A stretch of DNA of 37,194 nucleotides, taken from positions 127,494-164,687 of the forward strand of contig JAENRP010000083.1 of NCBI GenBank assembly GCA_024741835.1, in the 5' to 3' direction. A model generated the notes under the pieces. It was not told the origin of the DNA. It ran no database searches and worked only from the letters and a program-made list of their open reading frames with translations. The translations under genes were made by a program, and so were the position numbers. Shown piece by piece: positions 1-11,222 of the stretch (positions within the stretch are counted from its first letter, which is position 1; each line of letters starts with the position of its first letter). The DNA is from Diplocarpon mali. Taxonomy: Eukaryota; Ascomycota; Leotiomycetes; Helotiales; Drepanopezizaceae.

Positions 1-1397
1 AGAGGACAGTGTTCTGGTGCTCGTGGAACACCCTCCCTGTTTGTTGATCTCCTCTCACCTGCCTTCCGAACCGCTTTTCCTCGGGTCTTCTGGAGATGAG
101 TTGAGACGGTCAGATTGGAGAGACTGGATCGGACACCTCGTCAGGTTATGGTGAGTTCTGGCCAGGACGTGGATGTGGACTCGGGGACATGGAAACATGG
201 TGGTGTACGTGTTGAGATTTCTGAGTGTTAATCTAATATACTGTAAGCAGCACGCGGTCAAGAGAAGAGTAGCGCGGGCATTCTTGGCCCAGTCACGGAG
301 CGGGTTCGCGGTCAGCGGGTCTTGGAAAGAGGCGGCGGATTTATACATCCACCCGGTATATTATCATCGAGTAAAGCTCTCACGAGTGCCATGATTCTTC
401 GCCAGAAGGTGAATCTTGTGACCGTGGTGCTGTCGTTTTCCATGTGGCACTGTGGCCATTGCTACTGCTGTTGCGATAACGTGTCGAGAATAGTAAACAA
501 CGCCTAGTCCAGGGTGATGATCTACAAGGAGGCGGAGGAGAGGGGGAAAAAAAAGACACCTCTCGACCATTTCATGTAAAGTCGACAAGGGTCCCGATCG
601 AGAGCCGCCGCCGACTAGCAAGACGCCCGCTATGATCAAATACATGGCCGCCATCGGCGTCAAGGGGCTTGTCCAAGGATAGAGAACCTCAGGCGACTCT
701 ATTTGTCGAGGCACCTTCTGAGAATCTACTCGCCCAAGACCTAGAGGGACCAACTGTCGCCTGAGGTACGACTTAGACCCTGGTCTAAGGAATCGGGAAC
801 CATAGGTATAATCGGCTCAAGAGTGAAGATACGATTTTGTCGTCCAGTTTCTCCCTGTGTATAAACCCACCCACCGCGTTTCTCGCTCGTGCTGCGTAGT
901 TTAGAACCCATACCGCATATGAAAAAGGGAAGAAAGACGCCTAGTCGTAGCTGGGTGATCCGCTCACAAATCCCCCCTCTCCCTCTTCACCAGGCCCCTG
1001 GCGGTTCTGCCGCCCAAGACCGCCTTGCCCCTCGAGAAATTGTCGACCCCGCTACGCCGACACGAGCGACAGCACAAACGACGGCCTCGCAGCCAATACG
1101 TCAGCAGTTTCCTACGCTTTCTACGGTAGGAATCAGGAAGGATTGCGTGTGGGGGGTGACGATCGGTACGGGATACTCGGTTTAGAGAGGCGCAAGCAGA
1201 CGGGTCCTGGACGCCCGGGGAGGGGATTCGGGACTAGGTTGGGCGGAGAGAGGGCGAGAGAGAGAGGGACACAGGCAGGTTGGGAGAAAGGGAATTGAGA
1301 GAGCCAAGAGAGGAGGACTGGGCAAGGGGCTCAAAGGGGCCAAAGGAAGAGACTCACGCATTGGGGGAGGGAAAGGAGGTGATAGAATCGACAGAAA
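1..1397. other. Intergenic region upstream of DPH2, no supported gene
   Basis: No recognisable protein family was found on either strand. A minus-strand frame at 364-753 has one hydrophobic stretch (MAAMYLIIAGVLLV), and another at 55-348 starts MYKSAASF. Neither has a family match I know, and no clear splice sites link them. A TATA-like TATAAA lies near 859 and the 1240-1300 stretch is purine-rich. The last few hundred bases are probably the DPH2 promoter and 5' leader. A small uncharacterised gene here cannot be excluded. Confidence 0.5.
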
Positions 1398-3147
1398 ATG
1401 TCGACTCCAACCGCGCCCCCCGTCCTCTCGACGCCCGAATCGCACGTCTTCGAGGATCCGACGCCCGTGCTTGGGAACGACGATGGTCCGCGGTACTCTC
1501 CCCTCCCACCTCCATGCCATGCGCCCAAACTCATGCTGACGCTGCTGCAGCTATACCGACGCCCAGCTCTACGACATCTACGAGATCGCGCGGACGGTGA
1601 AAGAGGTGTGCGAAGGGGGACATCAGAGGATCGCGTTGCAGTTTCCCGACGCGATGTTGAGGGACTCGGTGAGGGTTTTTGAGATGCTGGAAAGAGGCTG
1701 TAGAGACTGGGCGCGGAGTCGGGAAGTCGGAGAGGATGCTGGAAGAACGCCTGCAGGAGGACAAGGACTCGAGACGGACATCAACGCCCTCACAATCGCC
1801 GCATCGCAGCCACGCCCCAGCTCGAAACCCTACTTCTCGATCCTCGCAGACACATCCTACGGCTCCTGCTGCGTGGACGAGATAGCCGCGCAGCACATCC
1901 TCGCGACGCTGCTCGTTCACTATGGACGCTCTTGTCTCTCGCCTACCTCGCGCATCCCCGTTCTGTACGTCTATACCTCGCCTCCGCTGTCGGTACCCTC
2001 GGTGCTGGAGTCTTTCGTTTCTCTGTTCCCGGATAGGAGCGAAAAGGTGCTGTTGATGGCCGATATCACATACCATTCGCACGTCCCGGCGGTGCTCGAC
2101 GCGCTGAGGAAAGAGGGGTATACGGATATCACAGCGCCCGATGTGGTCAGAGAACCGGAGAGCGTGGTCCCCAATCGGAAGGTCGAAGATCGGGTAAGGG
2201 AGACGCTGGGGGAGTATCATCTCTTCCACGTCTCGGACCCAGCTCCCGCCTTACTTCTTACGCTCGCCTCGAGAGTCAAGGAGATGTATATCTACCCCAC
2301 GACCAGCTCCCCGTCGGGAGGAAACGGGACGGTAACACCCCGAGCTCTCAAACAGCAGACCTCCACAATCCTTCGTCGGCGTTACGCCCTCCTGACTCAC
2401 CTCTCCACCGCCCCCATCCTCGGGATCCTCATAAACACGCTCTCCGTCTCCCACCACCTCGCCGCCCTCGCAAGTCTCAAATCCCTCATCTCTCGCGCGG
2501 GCAAGAAGAGCTACACCTTTGTCGTCGGGAAAGTGAATGCCGCCAAGCTGGCCAACTTTAGCGAGATCGGCGGCTGGGTGGTTGTCGGCTGCTGGGAGAG
2601 CAGCTTGGTGGATGGGGCGGGGTTTTACAGGGGTGTGGTGACGCCATTTGAGCTTGGGGTTGCGTTGAGGGGGGCGGGGAGGGTGTGGGATGGGAGTTGG
2701 AGGGGGGATTTCGGAGCTGTGACGGGCGTGGAGGATTCCATACCTGCAGAAGAGCGTGGTGGCGGGGACGAGCGGACGCTCGGGGGAGGAGATGGGGATC
2801 CAGATTCCGAGTCGGAATCCGAACCCCCCGAGTTCGACCTCCGCACCGGCCGCTACATCTCGCACTCGCGACCCATGCGCGCCGCCCACCTCCAAACACC
2901 CCCTCCGCAGACCTCCCCCCCGCCCCCCCAAAGCACAGCGGCTTCGCAGGTCCTGACGCGCCGCGCCAAGGGCGACCTGGCGACCATCAACGGGGCCGTG
3001 AGTCCCGGGGCCGAGTTTCTGCGCAGCCAGCGGACGTGGACGGGCCTGGGCAGTGACTTCGAACAGGAGGATGCGCCGCTGGGTATCGAGGAGGGAAGGG
3101 GTGGCGTGGCGAGGGGGTATAGTGTTGCTGGGGGGGAGAGGCGATGA
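1398..3147 (+). CDS. DPH2: Diphthamide biosynthesis protein 2 (3-amino-3-carboxypropyl-histidine synthase subunit)
   Basis: Spliced from 1398-1492 and 1551-3147; 563 residues. Dph2 pairs with Dph1 in a non-canonical radical-SAM [4Fe-4S] enzyme that transfers the 3-amino-3-carboxypropyl group of SAM to the eEF2 histidine, the first step of cytosolic diphthamide synthesis. Visible landmarks: an RIALQFPDAML block near residue 58; SILADTSYGSCCVDE with the paired cysteines at about 138-139; VHYGRSCLSPTSRIPVLYV; a third cysteine in GCWESSLVDG at about 379; then VVTPFELGVALR and an acidic tail ending in SESEPPEFDLRTGRYISHSR, all typical of fungal Dph2. The start at 1398 has A at -3 and gives the conserved APPVLSTPESHVFEDPTP N-terminus. 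Splicing gives PRYTDAQLYDIYEIARTVKE, as in orthologues. The 3' end faces the convergent FAT1 gene. Gene identity is firm; a further small intron in the variable loop (residues 88-115) is possible but not needed. Confidence 0.96.
1493..1550 (+). other. DPH2 intron 1 (58 nt)
   Basis: GTACTC at the 5' end, CTGAC branch-like site at about 1536 and CTGCAG at the 3' end. Removal changes phase and joins the N-terminal peptide to the conserved YTDAQLYDIYEIARTVKEV stretch. Confidence 0.9.
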
Positions 3148-3804
3148 GACTTGATTGCGAGTGGTGGGAGGGGAGGGGGGCAGGATATGACGAGGAAACA
3201 AGAGTGACCCCCGCTCCTCTGATCTCTCCCCCCAGAGACGGAAGAGAGGGCTGCGCTCCCGGAGCCAGGACGTCGGGGGAAGCATAGACTGTCACGTTGC
3301 TACAGCTCCGCGGGAGACCGGCGGGGAGGCGTCTGGGTCACCATCAAGAATCGAGGCTCGAGGCATCGGGTCCCGGGAAGACCTGACCGACTCTTCGGTA
3401 GCGCTGGCGGCGGGTCGCGACCGGAGCCAGCGAGCCACCGACCACTCTCCTCGCCCCCTCCCCTTCCTCCCGCGCACATCGAGGGGGCAGAAGATGAGGC
3501 GGATGGATGTCCAGAATCGCCATCTGGCGCTTCAAACTGTTTCCTTTCCTAGCCAGGGGGGCTGGGCTCTTGTGCTGTACGGTACCAACCCGTGCAGAGA
3601 CGTGTCGTCTGCATGATCGACTAGCTGGATTCAGAGATGCGGTTCTACTCGCGTTCTGTTATGGTGTATTGTTGTCAGGCATTTGGCCACTTGGCTTTGG
3701 CTACACCATAGGTGCGTTGTATCTTCGCAGAAGACTGGTTTGGCCGACTCTCGATTAAACCCCTGTGTTTCCTCGCCCATCCCTTCAACCCTCCCCCTCC
3801 CGCT
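3148..3804. other. Convergent intergenic spacer between DPH2 and FAT1
   Basis: 657 bp between two stop codons that face each other. It must hold both 3' UTRs and polyadenylation regions. No conserved coding frame is seen; the open frames here are short and compositionally biased (Arg/Pro/Ser). Confidence 0.6.
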
Positions 3805-5784
3805 CTACAGCTTCACTCTCCCTGCACCCAGCTCCTTCCAGTCTCCCTCCCCGAACCTCACATACGCGCCCTCCCTCAACCACCACAGCTCATCTGCCCC
3901 CACCCGGGCTGGGTCCACCCCCTGGCGCCGCACGACATGTTTCTGCTGCTTGTTCGTGCCTGTGACCTCTATGTTCTTCTGCACCCTCAGGAACAGCGGC
4001 ACCGCGAACCGCGGCAGCCGCTCCCCCACGTGCCGCGCCAAATGCTGCATCACCGCCTCGCTTGGCTCCCTCGCCAGCACGATGGCCGCGCAGCCAGCCC
4101 GGCCGTCATGATTCGGGAGCTCCACGCCGTAGACGTTAGCCTCGGCGATGGCAGGGTGCGTGCCCAGCGCCTCCGAGACCTCGTTCGTCGACACGTTCTC
4201 CGATTTCCAGCGGAAGGTGTCCCCGATCCGGTCGCTGAAGAACGTGAGCCCGTCCGCGGTCGAGACGACCATGTCGCCCGTGCGGAACCAGGCGTCACCT
4301 CTCGCCAGCACATCGCGCAAGACCTTGCTCTCCGTGCTCCCCGCGTTGCCGAAATAACCCTGGAACTTGCGCGTGATGTCCGCGGGGTCGAGCTTGTACA
4401 GCAGCTCGCCCGGCTCGCCTTTCGGCACCTGGAGACAGAGCCCCGTATGCGGGTTGCGCAGCGGCTGTTCGGTCACTACATCCAGCGAGATGCAGACCGC
4501 AGAGGAGCCGAGGAAAAGGTTCCCAATCGTGCCGATGCGGCCGACGGCACCTTTGCTGAAGTCGTTGCGGCTGTAGTTCCAGCTCGCGCTGGCGCTTTCA
4601 GTCGCCGTATAGAACTCGGCGATGGCTTCGATACCGAAGCGGTCTTTGAATCGGTTCCAGATGTCCGGCCGGAGACCGTTACCGAACGCGACGCGAACGT
4701 TGTTCTGGTGGTCGAGGTCTTCCCCTGTGACGGGGTCGATCTGGGGCGGCGCGGAGAGTAGATAGCGGCAGGTCTCGCCGACATATTGGATGCAGGTTGC
4801 GTTTGTGGAGCGCACTTCCGGCCAGAAGGTTTCAGTGCTGAATTTCTTGCCGAGGGAGAAGGTGGCGCCAACGCCGACACAGGTGCAAAAGCCAAGGACG
4901 GAGGCGGAGGAGTGGTAGAGCGGCATGCTCTGCGATTCATTAGACCTTACGATTTGGGCTGAGACAAGGGGGACGTTACAGTGTAGAACGTGTCGTTCTT
5001 AGTGAACGACATCCAGCCGGGAGTAAGACCTGCCCCGAGGGTGATCTTGCTCCAGCTAACAATGGCCCCTTTGGGAAGACCGGTTGTCCCGCTAGTGAAG
5101 ATGACAATGGCCATGTTTTGGATCTTTTCGTCGGTCCGCGCGGCATCTGGCTCTCGGATTCCGTCGATAGAAGCGATCCTCGCTTCAAGCTCGAAAGTAA
5201 ACACCTCAAAGTGCACATCGGCAAGCTCGTCTCGAACCTCCTGGCCAACATTCCCAGAAATCTCCGGATCAATAATGATAAGCCTCGCCTTAGCAACCCG
5301 GATGCAATGCGCCAGAGCCTTCCCACTCAGATTATAATTGATGAACGCCGGCTTCGCACCAATCGCCCAAAGCCCCATCCACAAGAAGACGAACTTCTCA
5401 GAGTTCATAAAATTCATCGCCACGATCTCCTTTGGCTGTATACCGTACGCGTTTTTCAGCCACGTCCCATACTGGAGCGCCGTGTCGTACACATCTTTCC
5501 AGGTCCATGTTCGCCCTTCGAAAATCAGCGCTGGGTGGCTGGCTTGCGCGCCTAGAGCGTTGGCTTCGAGCAGGTAGAAAAAACTTAGCCTGTCGCGTCG
5601 TTCGCGGATGGCGCCTCGAATCCGTGCGCCGAATGCGCTACCCAGAAGCCGCCAGTCGTAACTGAGAGAAGTTCTAGCGTTGAGGTAGGATAGGCCTGCT
5701 ACGGCTACTGGGGCGGCGAGGACTAGGGGGACTTGGGGTGTCAGTTGATGTTCGGGGCTCGTCGGGTTCTGGCTGACCTGGCAT
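3805..5784 (-). CDS. FAT1: FATP/Fat1-type very-long-chain acyl-CoA synthetase / fatty acid transporter
   Basis: Preferred model on the minus strand: 5784-5778, 5731-4980, 4929-3805; about 627 residues. The family activates long and very-long-chain fatty acids to acyl-CoA (ATP-dependent adenylate then thioester) and couples this to uptake at peroxisomal, ER or plasma membranes. Visible: hydrophobic N-terminus (VPLVLAAPVAVAGLSYLNAR), substrate-entry region GRTWTWKDVYD, the AMP-binding P-loop FTSGTTGLPKGA at about 214-225, MPLYHSSA, EFYTATES, the ATP/AMP motif WFRTGDM at about 467-473, and the FATP/VLCS signature DTFRWKSENVSTNEV at about 490-504. The C-terminus ends KELGAGRVKL, with no peroxisomal SKL. 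An alternative unspliced start at 5843 gives 662 residues with a non-conserved extension and T at -3; the 5784 ATG has A at -3. It shares a ~1-kb divergent promoter with GPI17. Confidence 0.93.
4930..4979 (-). other. FAT1 internal intron (50 nt)
   Basis: On the minus strand GTAACG..., a CTAAT branch-like site and CGCAG. Phase 0. Splicing joins DTFYT to SMPLYHSSA, the expected family sequence; reading through meets a stop. Confidence 0.92.
5732..5777 (-). other. Proposed FAT1 first intron (46 nt) after a 7-nt coding exon
   Basis: On the minus strand ATGCCAG|GTCAGC..., branch-like AACTGAC 12 nt from the end, then CCAAG. Splicing gives M-P-V-P-L-V-L-A-A-P, which resembles the short hydrophobic N-terminus of fungal Fat1. 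The acceptor is AAG rather than YAG, so this is a model and not proven. Confidence 0.55.
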
Positions 5785-6772
5785 TCTGCCTGTGATGTGA
5801 CGCGAGAAGTAGGTGACAATGAGATGTGTTTCCCTGCAGACATGTAAGGATGGCTGTATGGCTTGGATGGAATGTTTGTTTTGCTAGTTGAGCTCTAAGT
5901 TTAGTAGGGAAATGGCAACGATAGTAGCAAGATCACGTATGTAGGGCAGAAGATATACTCTGTACAGGTGTAGAGTGAGACCGTGGTGTTGCTTGGGCGA
6001 TTATCGAATATTGAAACTCGATGCTCCCCAGGACGTCCGAGCAATAGGTAATACGTGACAGGTGAGAGACAATAGACCATATGCAATGCCCTCGAGAGCT
6101 ATGTGTGCATTCCAAGGAAGAGGAGAGGATAAGGCTGGCAAATAATGGAAAGCAAGTCGCTTCCTCCCCGTCCCGTTGGATGCAACGCTGGTGATGCAGA
6201 GCAGAGAAGCCTCGGCCCAGCTGAGACGTGGCGACGATCCGCTGCTCCAGTCGATGGCTATCGCGCAAGATCTGCGCGCTATGTGCCACCTGCTCGCAAC
6301 CCAGGTTCTTGTAGAAACGATAGATCGAGAGCAATGTCCTAGGAATTCAAGAGGCCGTGGCTATGGCTCCAGACAGTGCCCCGAGTATTGCAGATAGCTC
6401 GGGGGCCTACCGCTGAGAAGACGTTTGTAGCAGCCAGCAGTTGACATTGCAGTGAGGATGTGATCATGAGGAGGCCGAGTGTTTTGCGTTGGCGATGACT
6501 TGTGGCTTGTGCTGTGGTGGGATAATGGAATGGCGTCCGTGGATGCGGTTGGAGCGACCACCGCGGAGGTTTGGAAAGGCTCCAGGATCAAAAGTTCGAA
6601 AGCCCAAAAGCACAGACGTTGATCCACATTCCGAGCCGGCCCGTTAGGCGAGTGTGGAGACGAGGCTATCTTCTCCCCCTGAAACCCACTCCAGCCTTCC
6701 CCTCGGCAAGGGCCGCGTCAGCGACATCGAGAATATTATCACGGCCTCCAGCAGCCTCGCCTCCCAACCACC
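5785..6772. promoter_or_regulatory. Divergent promoter region between FAT1 and GPI17
   Basis: About 1 kb separates the FAT1 start (minus) from the GPI17 start (plus), so it must carry both promoters and leaders. The FAT1-proximal part (5860-6080) is AT-richer; the GPI17-proximal part (6600-6772) is GC-rich and CT-rich just before the ATG. No specific binding site can be named with confidence. Confidence 0.55.
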
Positions 6773-8435
6773 ATGTCAACATCACCTCCGCCTCCGCCTC
6801 CGCTGACCACGACGGCCGGAGAAGGGGACGACGGAGCTGCAAAGACCGACGACGCGTCTGCAACCGCCGTGAGCGTCGCGTTCGAGAAGAAAACGGCGCC
6901 CCCTGAATCGCCAGAGAGCATACGGCTGCGCCGCTGGATCATCGCGTCTTTCTGGGCCATCGTCATATTCGTTGGCTTGCCAATATGGTGGAAGACCACG
7001 ACCATACACCGGGAAAACCTGCCGCTGGACCAGATGATGGATTGGGCTGAGGGGCGGGTACGCATCCCAACTTCCACAGCCATGGAATCGGTGCTGATGG
7101 ATACAGGCTTGCCGTCCCGTGTTCCCATTGCGGATATCGATCGAGGCGGATTCGCTACAGGATCTCGAGAAACAGCATTTGCTGCGCGCGACGCAGCATG
7201 CTCTGGATGACCTGAACGACTTCTCGGCCCATCATCTTCGGCTTCAACTCTCGCCCTCTGTCAATGCTTCGGTGGCTACGAATGGAGTGTCTGCGGGCAA
7301 GGTTGAGGAGGAAGTCGCGCTGACAATTCGAGTACTGCCAGGCGTGACTACAGATTCAGAGCTACAATCCTACGCCCCGGTATTGGATATACACTATACC
7401 CCGAACCAGATCCCATCAGTTTCCTCCTCGTCCTCCCCGCTGGGAAGCTATATCGCAAATACCTTGAGAGGCCTGTTCGCCGAGGAACAGGCCATGATTG
7501 CATACCTCCTATCGACAAGCTCCGCCCCTCCAGAACGAAGCCCCAAGGCGCTGGCCCCGGAGGTCGCAGAATCCCTCTCGAAATGGCGAACCCGCTCCAT
7601 GAAATACTCCCGCACTTACCACCTCACCTTTTCTCTCTTCACGCCCTCCGCCGTGCCCTCAACCTGGGCCATCGAAGCTGCGCTCAAATCCCACCTGGCG
7701 CCCCTCCTCTCCAGCCTCTCTCCCATCAGCAACTTCACAATCGACACGCAAGTGCAGTTCTACGCTACGCCCGGCGTCGGCGGCTCCATCCTCCAAAAAG
7801 CCGACCTGTCCGGCTTCATCAACGCTGCGGAATGGCCGCTCTCGCCCAGCATCGGCGGCGCCCCAACCGTCAACTTCATTCTCTACGTCGGTAATATGTC
7901 GGTCGAAGGCGGCGGCAAGAGCTGGCTGATCCCGCAGTGGGGCGGCGTCGTCATCCAGTCCGACATTGAGGATCTACGTCCCGCCATGCTCATCTTCGCT
8001 AACCAACTCATGTCCCTCCTCGGCGCGCCGGAATCCGGTTCCCTCGCCCTCCGCCTCATGACTCTTATGCGCGTGCGCAGCGCGGGTCTCCTGCTAAAGG
8101 CCAGCGGCACGATGGGCTCGCTCGCACGCCTGACGCTCGCCTTGCCGAGCATCAGTATCCCGCGCAGTGTCGCAGACGGGGTCTACACCACCATTGAACA
8201 TCTGCGGAAAGCCTGCGATGGGCTTAGTGGTAAGGAAGGCTTGGAGAACGCCAGGATTGCCGAGGAGGCGGCTGAGAAGGCGTTCTTTGAGAAGAGTATG
8301 GTGGGCCAGGTTTACTTTCCTGATGAGCACAAGGTTGCGGTTTACATGCCGCTGCTGGGACCCATGGCTGTCCCGCTCGTCATGGGGGTGGTGAAGGAGA
8401 TCAAGGCGTGGAATATTCGGAGGAGGGGTAGGTAG
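6773..8435 (+). CDS. GPI17: GPI transamidase complex subunit PIG-S/Gpi17
   Basis: Spliced 6773-7057 and 7107-8435; 537 residues. PIG-S/Gpi17 is a non-catalytic subunit of the ER GPI transamidase, which swaps the C-terminal signal of precursor proteins for a GPI anchor. Topology matches the family: a low-complexity cytosolic N-terminus (Pro/Thr), an N-terminal membrane helix at about 54-73 (WIIASFWAIVIFVGLPIWW), a large lumenal domain, and a C-terminal hydrophobic segment (VYMPLLGPMAVPLVMGVVKE) followed by a basic tail ending RRRGR. Conserved blocks: LPLDQMMDWAEGRACRPVFP across the splice, TQHALDDLNDFSAHHLRLQL, TYHLTFSLF, LIPQWGGVVIQ, LMSLLGAPESGSLALRLMTL. Start ATG has C at -3 (CACCATG), the first ATG of the frame. 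The following 3.7 kb has no supported gene. Confidence 0.96.
7058..7106 (+). other. GPI17 intron (49 nt)
   Basis: GTACGC...GCTGATG...ATACAG, phase 0. Removal creates WAEGR-ACRPVFPLR, the conserved family sequence after the first membrane helix. Confidence 0.93.
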
Positions 8436-9305
8436 CTGTCCAGTCCAATTTAGATGCTGGTATTTCTCTACGTCTTTTTGTCCCGTGAATGGTGTGAGGT
8501 TGAGGTAATTGGAGTGGTTCTCCGAAGTGGTACATCATCGAATTATCAGAACGAGAACTCGACGTCTATCAATTCCAAGTCGAGTTGGATACATGTCAAT
8601 TCGAGCAAAGGACATCCACGTAAATAATCTTCATCCCAAGTCACACATTGAGATACAACCAAGCTGGCACTTGAACTTATGGCTTGCACGAAGTTGCAAG
8701 CAGCACACGGCAACTGTCTGTTGACATTCGTAGGATTCAAGGAGAGCGCAATTGAGAAATGCATAGCCCGCGAGGACTGCAAGGTCCGCTAGAAATTAAT
8801 TCAGACATCGCACACGAGGCAGAAAGTGCGAGGTTGGTACTCGTGAATTGGTTTCAGCTGTCGAGCTCTTGGCCGATGCTGATATGGAGGAGGCGGCGTC
8901 GCTTAGCAGCGGTGAAAGTCTGCAAGCGCTCTCTGGTTTCCAACCACTTGTCAAATGCAATCACACGCAACCACTTGTCTTTTGTTTACTTGGGGCTCAG
9001 TTTTCAAGCGATTTTCACATCTGGGGCTGTGGTAGGGTGTGTATATGTGTACATGTGTCTAGGTGTATGTATATCTTTCTGTTTCGTTTCGTATCCTGCT
9101 TGCGCAGTGGCTGTGTGGACAAGCCGCTCTCGGGGGATAATCCTCGATAGCTCTCGGGATCAGACACATCTCTAGGCCATCTATGCGCTTTCATAGTGTC
9201 CATCCCCACGGCAAAAGTAACTTATTTATCCAGTTTCCCGGATCCAATTTTGTATGCGCTCGGTAGCCTCTTTATTTGTTCAACAGTCCCTACCCTACCC
9301 TCCGG

Positions 9306-9317
9306 CCCCCCCCCCCC
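9306..9317 (+). repeat. Poly-C homopolymer (12 C)
   Basis: Twelve consecutive C after TCCGG. A length-variable microsatellite is likely. Confidence 0.85.
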
Positions 9318-10417
9318 AACCAAAATAATTGTTCAAAAAGCCCACATCAAGAGAAATATGCGGTCATCCCAACTCATCAGTGCCGCTGTCGCAGGCTTGA
9401 GGGGTTTAGAATGTGTCTGGGTGCTAGGTACAAGATGGTGGGTATGAAAAGAAAGTTTCTGGGAGATGTCATTCTTGTTTGAGGACAAATGAACAGCATG
9501 AACTATTTCACGATGTCTCCAAAGTCCTTGGAAAGCGTGTTCTCGATTGAAGGATCAAGTGGATTTCTTGGATACTATTTGAGGCAGGACTCAACGGCCA
9601 ATCTATTTATGGTCATCTGTATCCTCGAGACCCTTTTGAGACTGCCGTATCCCGAACTGTCTCGAGTGATTGGATCATCAAAACGGCGAGTGCAATTCCG
9701 TGACTCATATTCTTTCTTGCAATACTTATAAGGATACAAAACAGCAAGAGAATACAAGTCATTCGGGATCAATTCATACTTGTGTATGAAGCCGGCGTGA
9801 CATCAGAGACACCTCCTCGGTACCTGAGATTCCGATCACACAGCGACTATCGTAATCGTAATATCCAATCGTCTTGGAAACTCCCTCGCAGTGGCAGAGC
9901 CAACTGATGCTGTGGGCCTCCCACAGATCCAAGCCATTGAATGGCCGAGACGAACCACTGCGAACCACTGGCCCAGATTGCCTGATCTTGACAGCCAAGA
10001 TCAACACAACACAAACGCTTCGGACAAATATGCAAAAAATGCCGACCGGTCAAAACCGCGATACTGGGAGCTGCGCCCGGTATTAGAATCTCCAAGACAG
10101 ATGATCGCCATACGCGAGGGCCTGGTACTACACAACGCTCTTTGTTGATTTGCAGTCTGCCCCTGAGACCCGCTTGTGTCTCGCTTAAGACAGGCGGAAT
10201 CCCTCTCTGTTTGAAGCGAGCTCGCCAGCAAAACAGATGGCAAATCGTGTCTATGAATTGGCGTGGAGCTGCTCCTCCTCACGAACCTACAGAATAGTAG
10301 CTGAGGCGGCTGTAGAAATATTTAGGGCTGTACGTTACATCCCCATCGACAGCGGACTCCCGTCGTCCCATGGCCCCATGAATACATTTCCATCGACCTA
10401 TCGTCCCGTACACAGAT

Positions 10418-10678
10418 CATCGCCACATAAAACTCCCGTCGCTCTGCAGATTTTCGTCGTCTTACATAAATTTTGATCGCTCCCCTTTAACTCCATGGCC
10501 CCTCCTATCTATCATGATCCCATACCAAGTCCCCATCGCCCTTATTCGCCGCCCCATAAATTTTCATCGCCCCTCCATAAATCCGTCGTCCTCCTAAATT
10601 CTCTGGCCCCATGCAAATTCCTACCGTCCCTCTTGATTCACCGACCCTCCAAAACTCCACTGCCTCCCCAGAACTCTT
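10418..10678 (+). repeat. Degenerate ~19-bp minisatellite
   Basis: About 14 diverged units of 16-20 bp follow one another, e.g. CATCGCCCCTCCATAAAT, CGTCGTCTTACATAAATTTT, GATCGCTCCCCTTTAACTC and CGTCGTCCTCCTAAATTCT. Each has a CRTCG-like head, a pyrimidine-rich middle and an ATAAATTY-like tail. Weaker units extend toward 10340 and about 10850. The strand is strongly depleted of G outside the TCG head. No open frame uses it convincingly. Confidence 0.7.
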
Positions 10679-11200
10679 TCTCTATCGCCGGAATACCGTA
10701 ACATCCTATCCCCTCGTCTACCATTCACAATTGCACTTCTCTGTGAAGACAAGGTTAGCCTTTAGCGCCCCTTGTCGGTTTTATAGTCCCATCAACTCTT
10801 CGCCCCTCCAACCGCCACCCTCCATACCATCGTCTGATAAAAAGAGCCTGCGCTACAATACCACCCTCTGCGAATGAATGAAGCTGGTCTATCGACCAGT
10901 GACACCAGCTCGGCAATTGTCGCCACGGGTTTCAACATTCGGCTTTGCCGGCTGTCTTCCCCGACCAACCGACCTTGGTCTTTCAGCGTTTGGTCGCGAT
11001 TATACATCTGCCATTAGCTATGCAGAAAAGCAAGAGGAGTCATCATCGAATGGGGGTCAGGTCGCCAGCCACGACAGATGTCGGGCCTCTGTCGTTTCAA
11101 TACCAAGCCCTTCTTCCAAGGTACTCGTGCATGCGGTCTCAAGGGTCTCGAGGTCTGCACAATCCAATCCGCATTAGTGGCAGCTCGCAAGTCCAAACAA

Positions 11201-11222
11201 GCCCGAGCCCGAGCCCGAGCCC
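11201..11222 (+). repeat. CCCGAG hexanucleotide repeat
   Basis: Three to four tandem GCCCGA/CCCGAG units. It encodes Ser-Pro repeats in one frame of an otherwise unsupported ORF. Confidence 0.8.

Noticed and set aside
364..753. 129-codon minus-strand frame with one hydrophobic stretch
   Set aside because: No family recognised, no supporting splice pattern or partner exon; left as a possibility in the intergenic entry.
2251..3285. 344-codon minus-strand frame
   Set aside because: Antisense shadow of DPH2 caused by high GC.
3712..4761. 349-codon plus-strand frame
   Set aside because: Antisense shadow of FAT1 exon 3; no domain, while the minus strand carries AMP-binding and FATP motifs.
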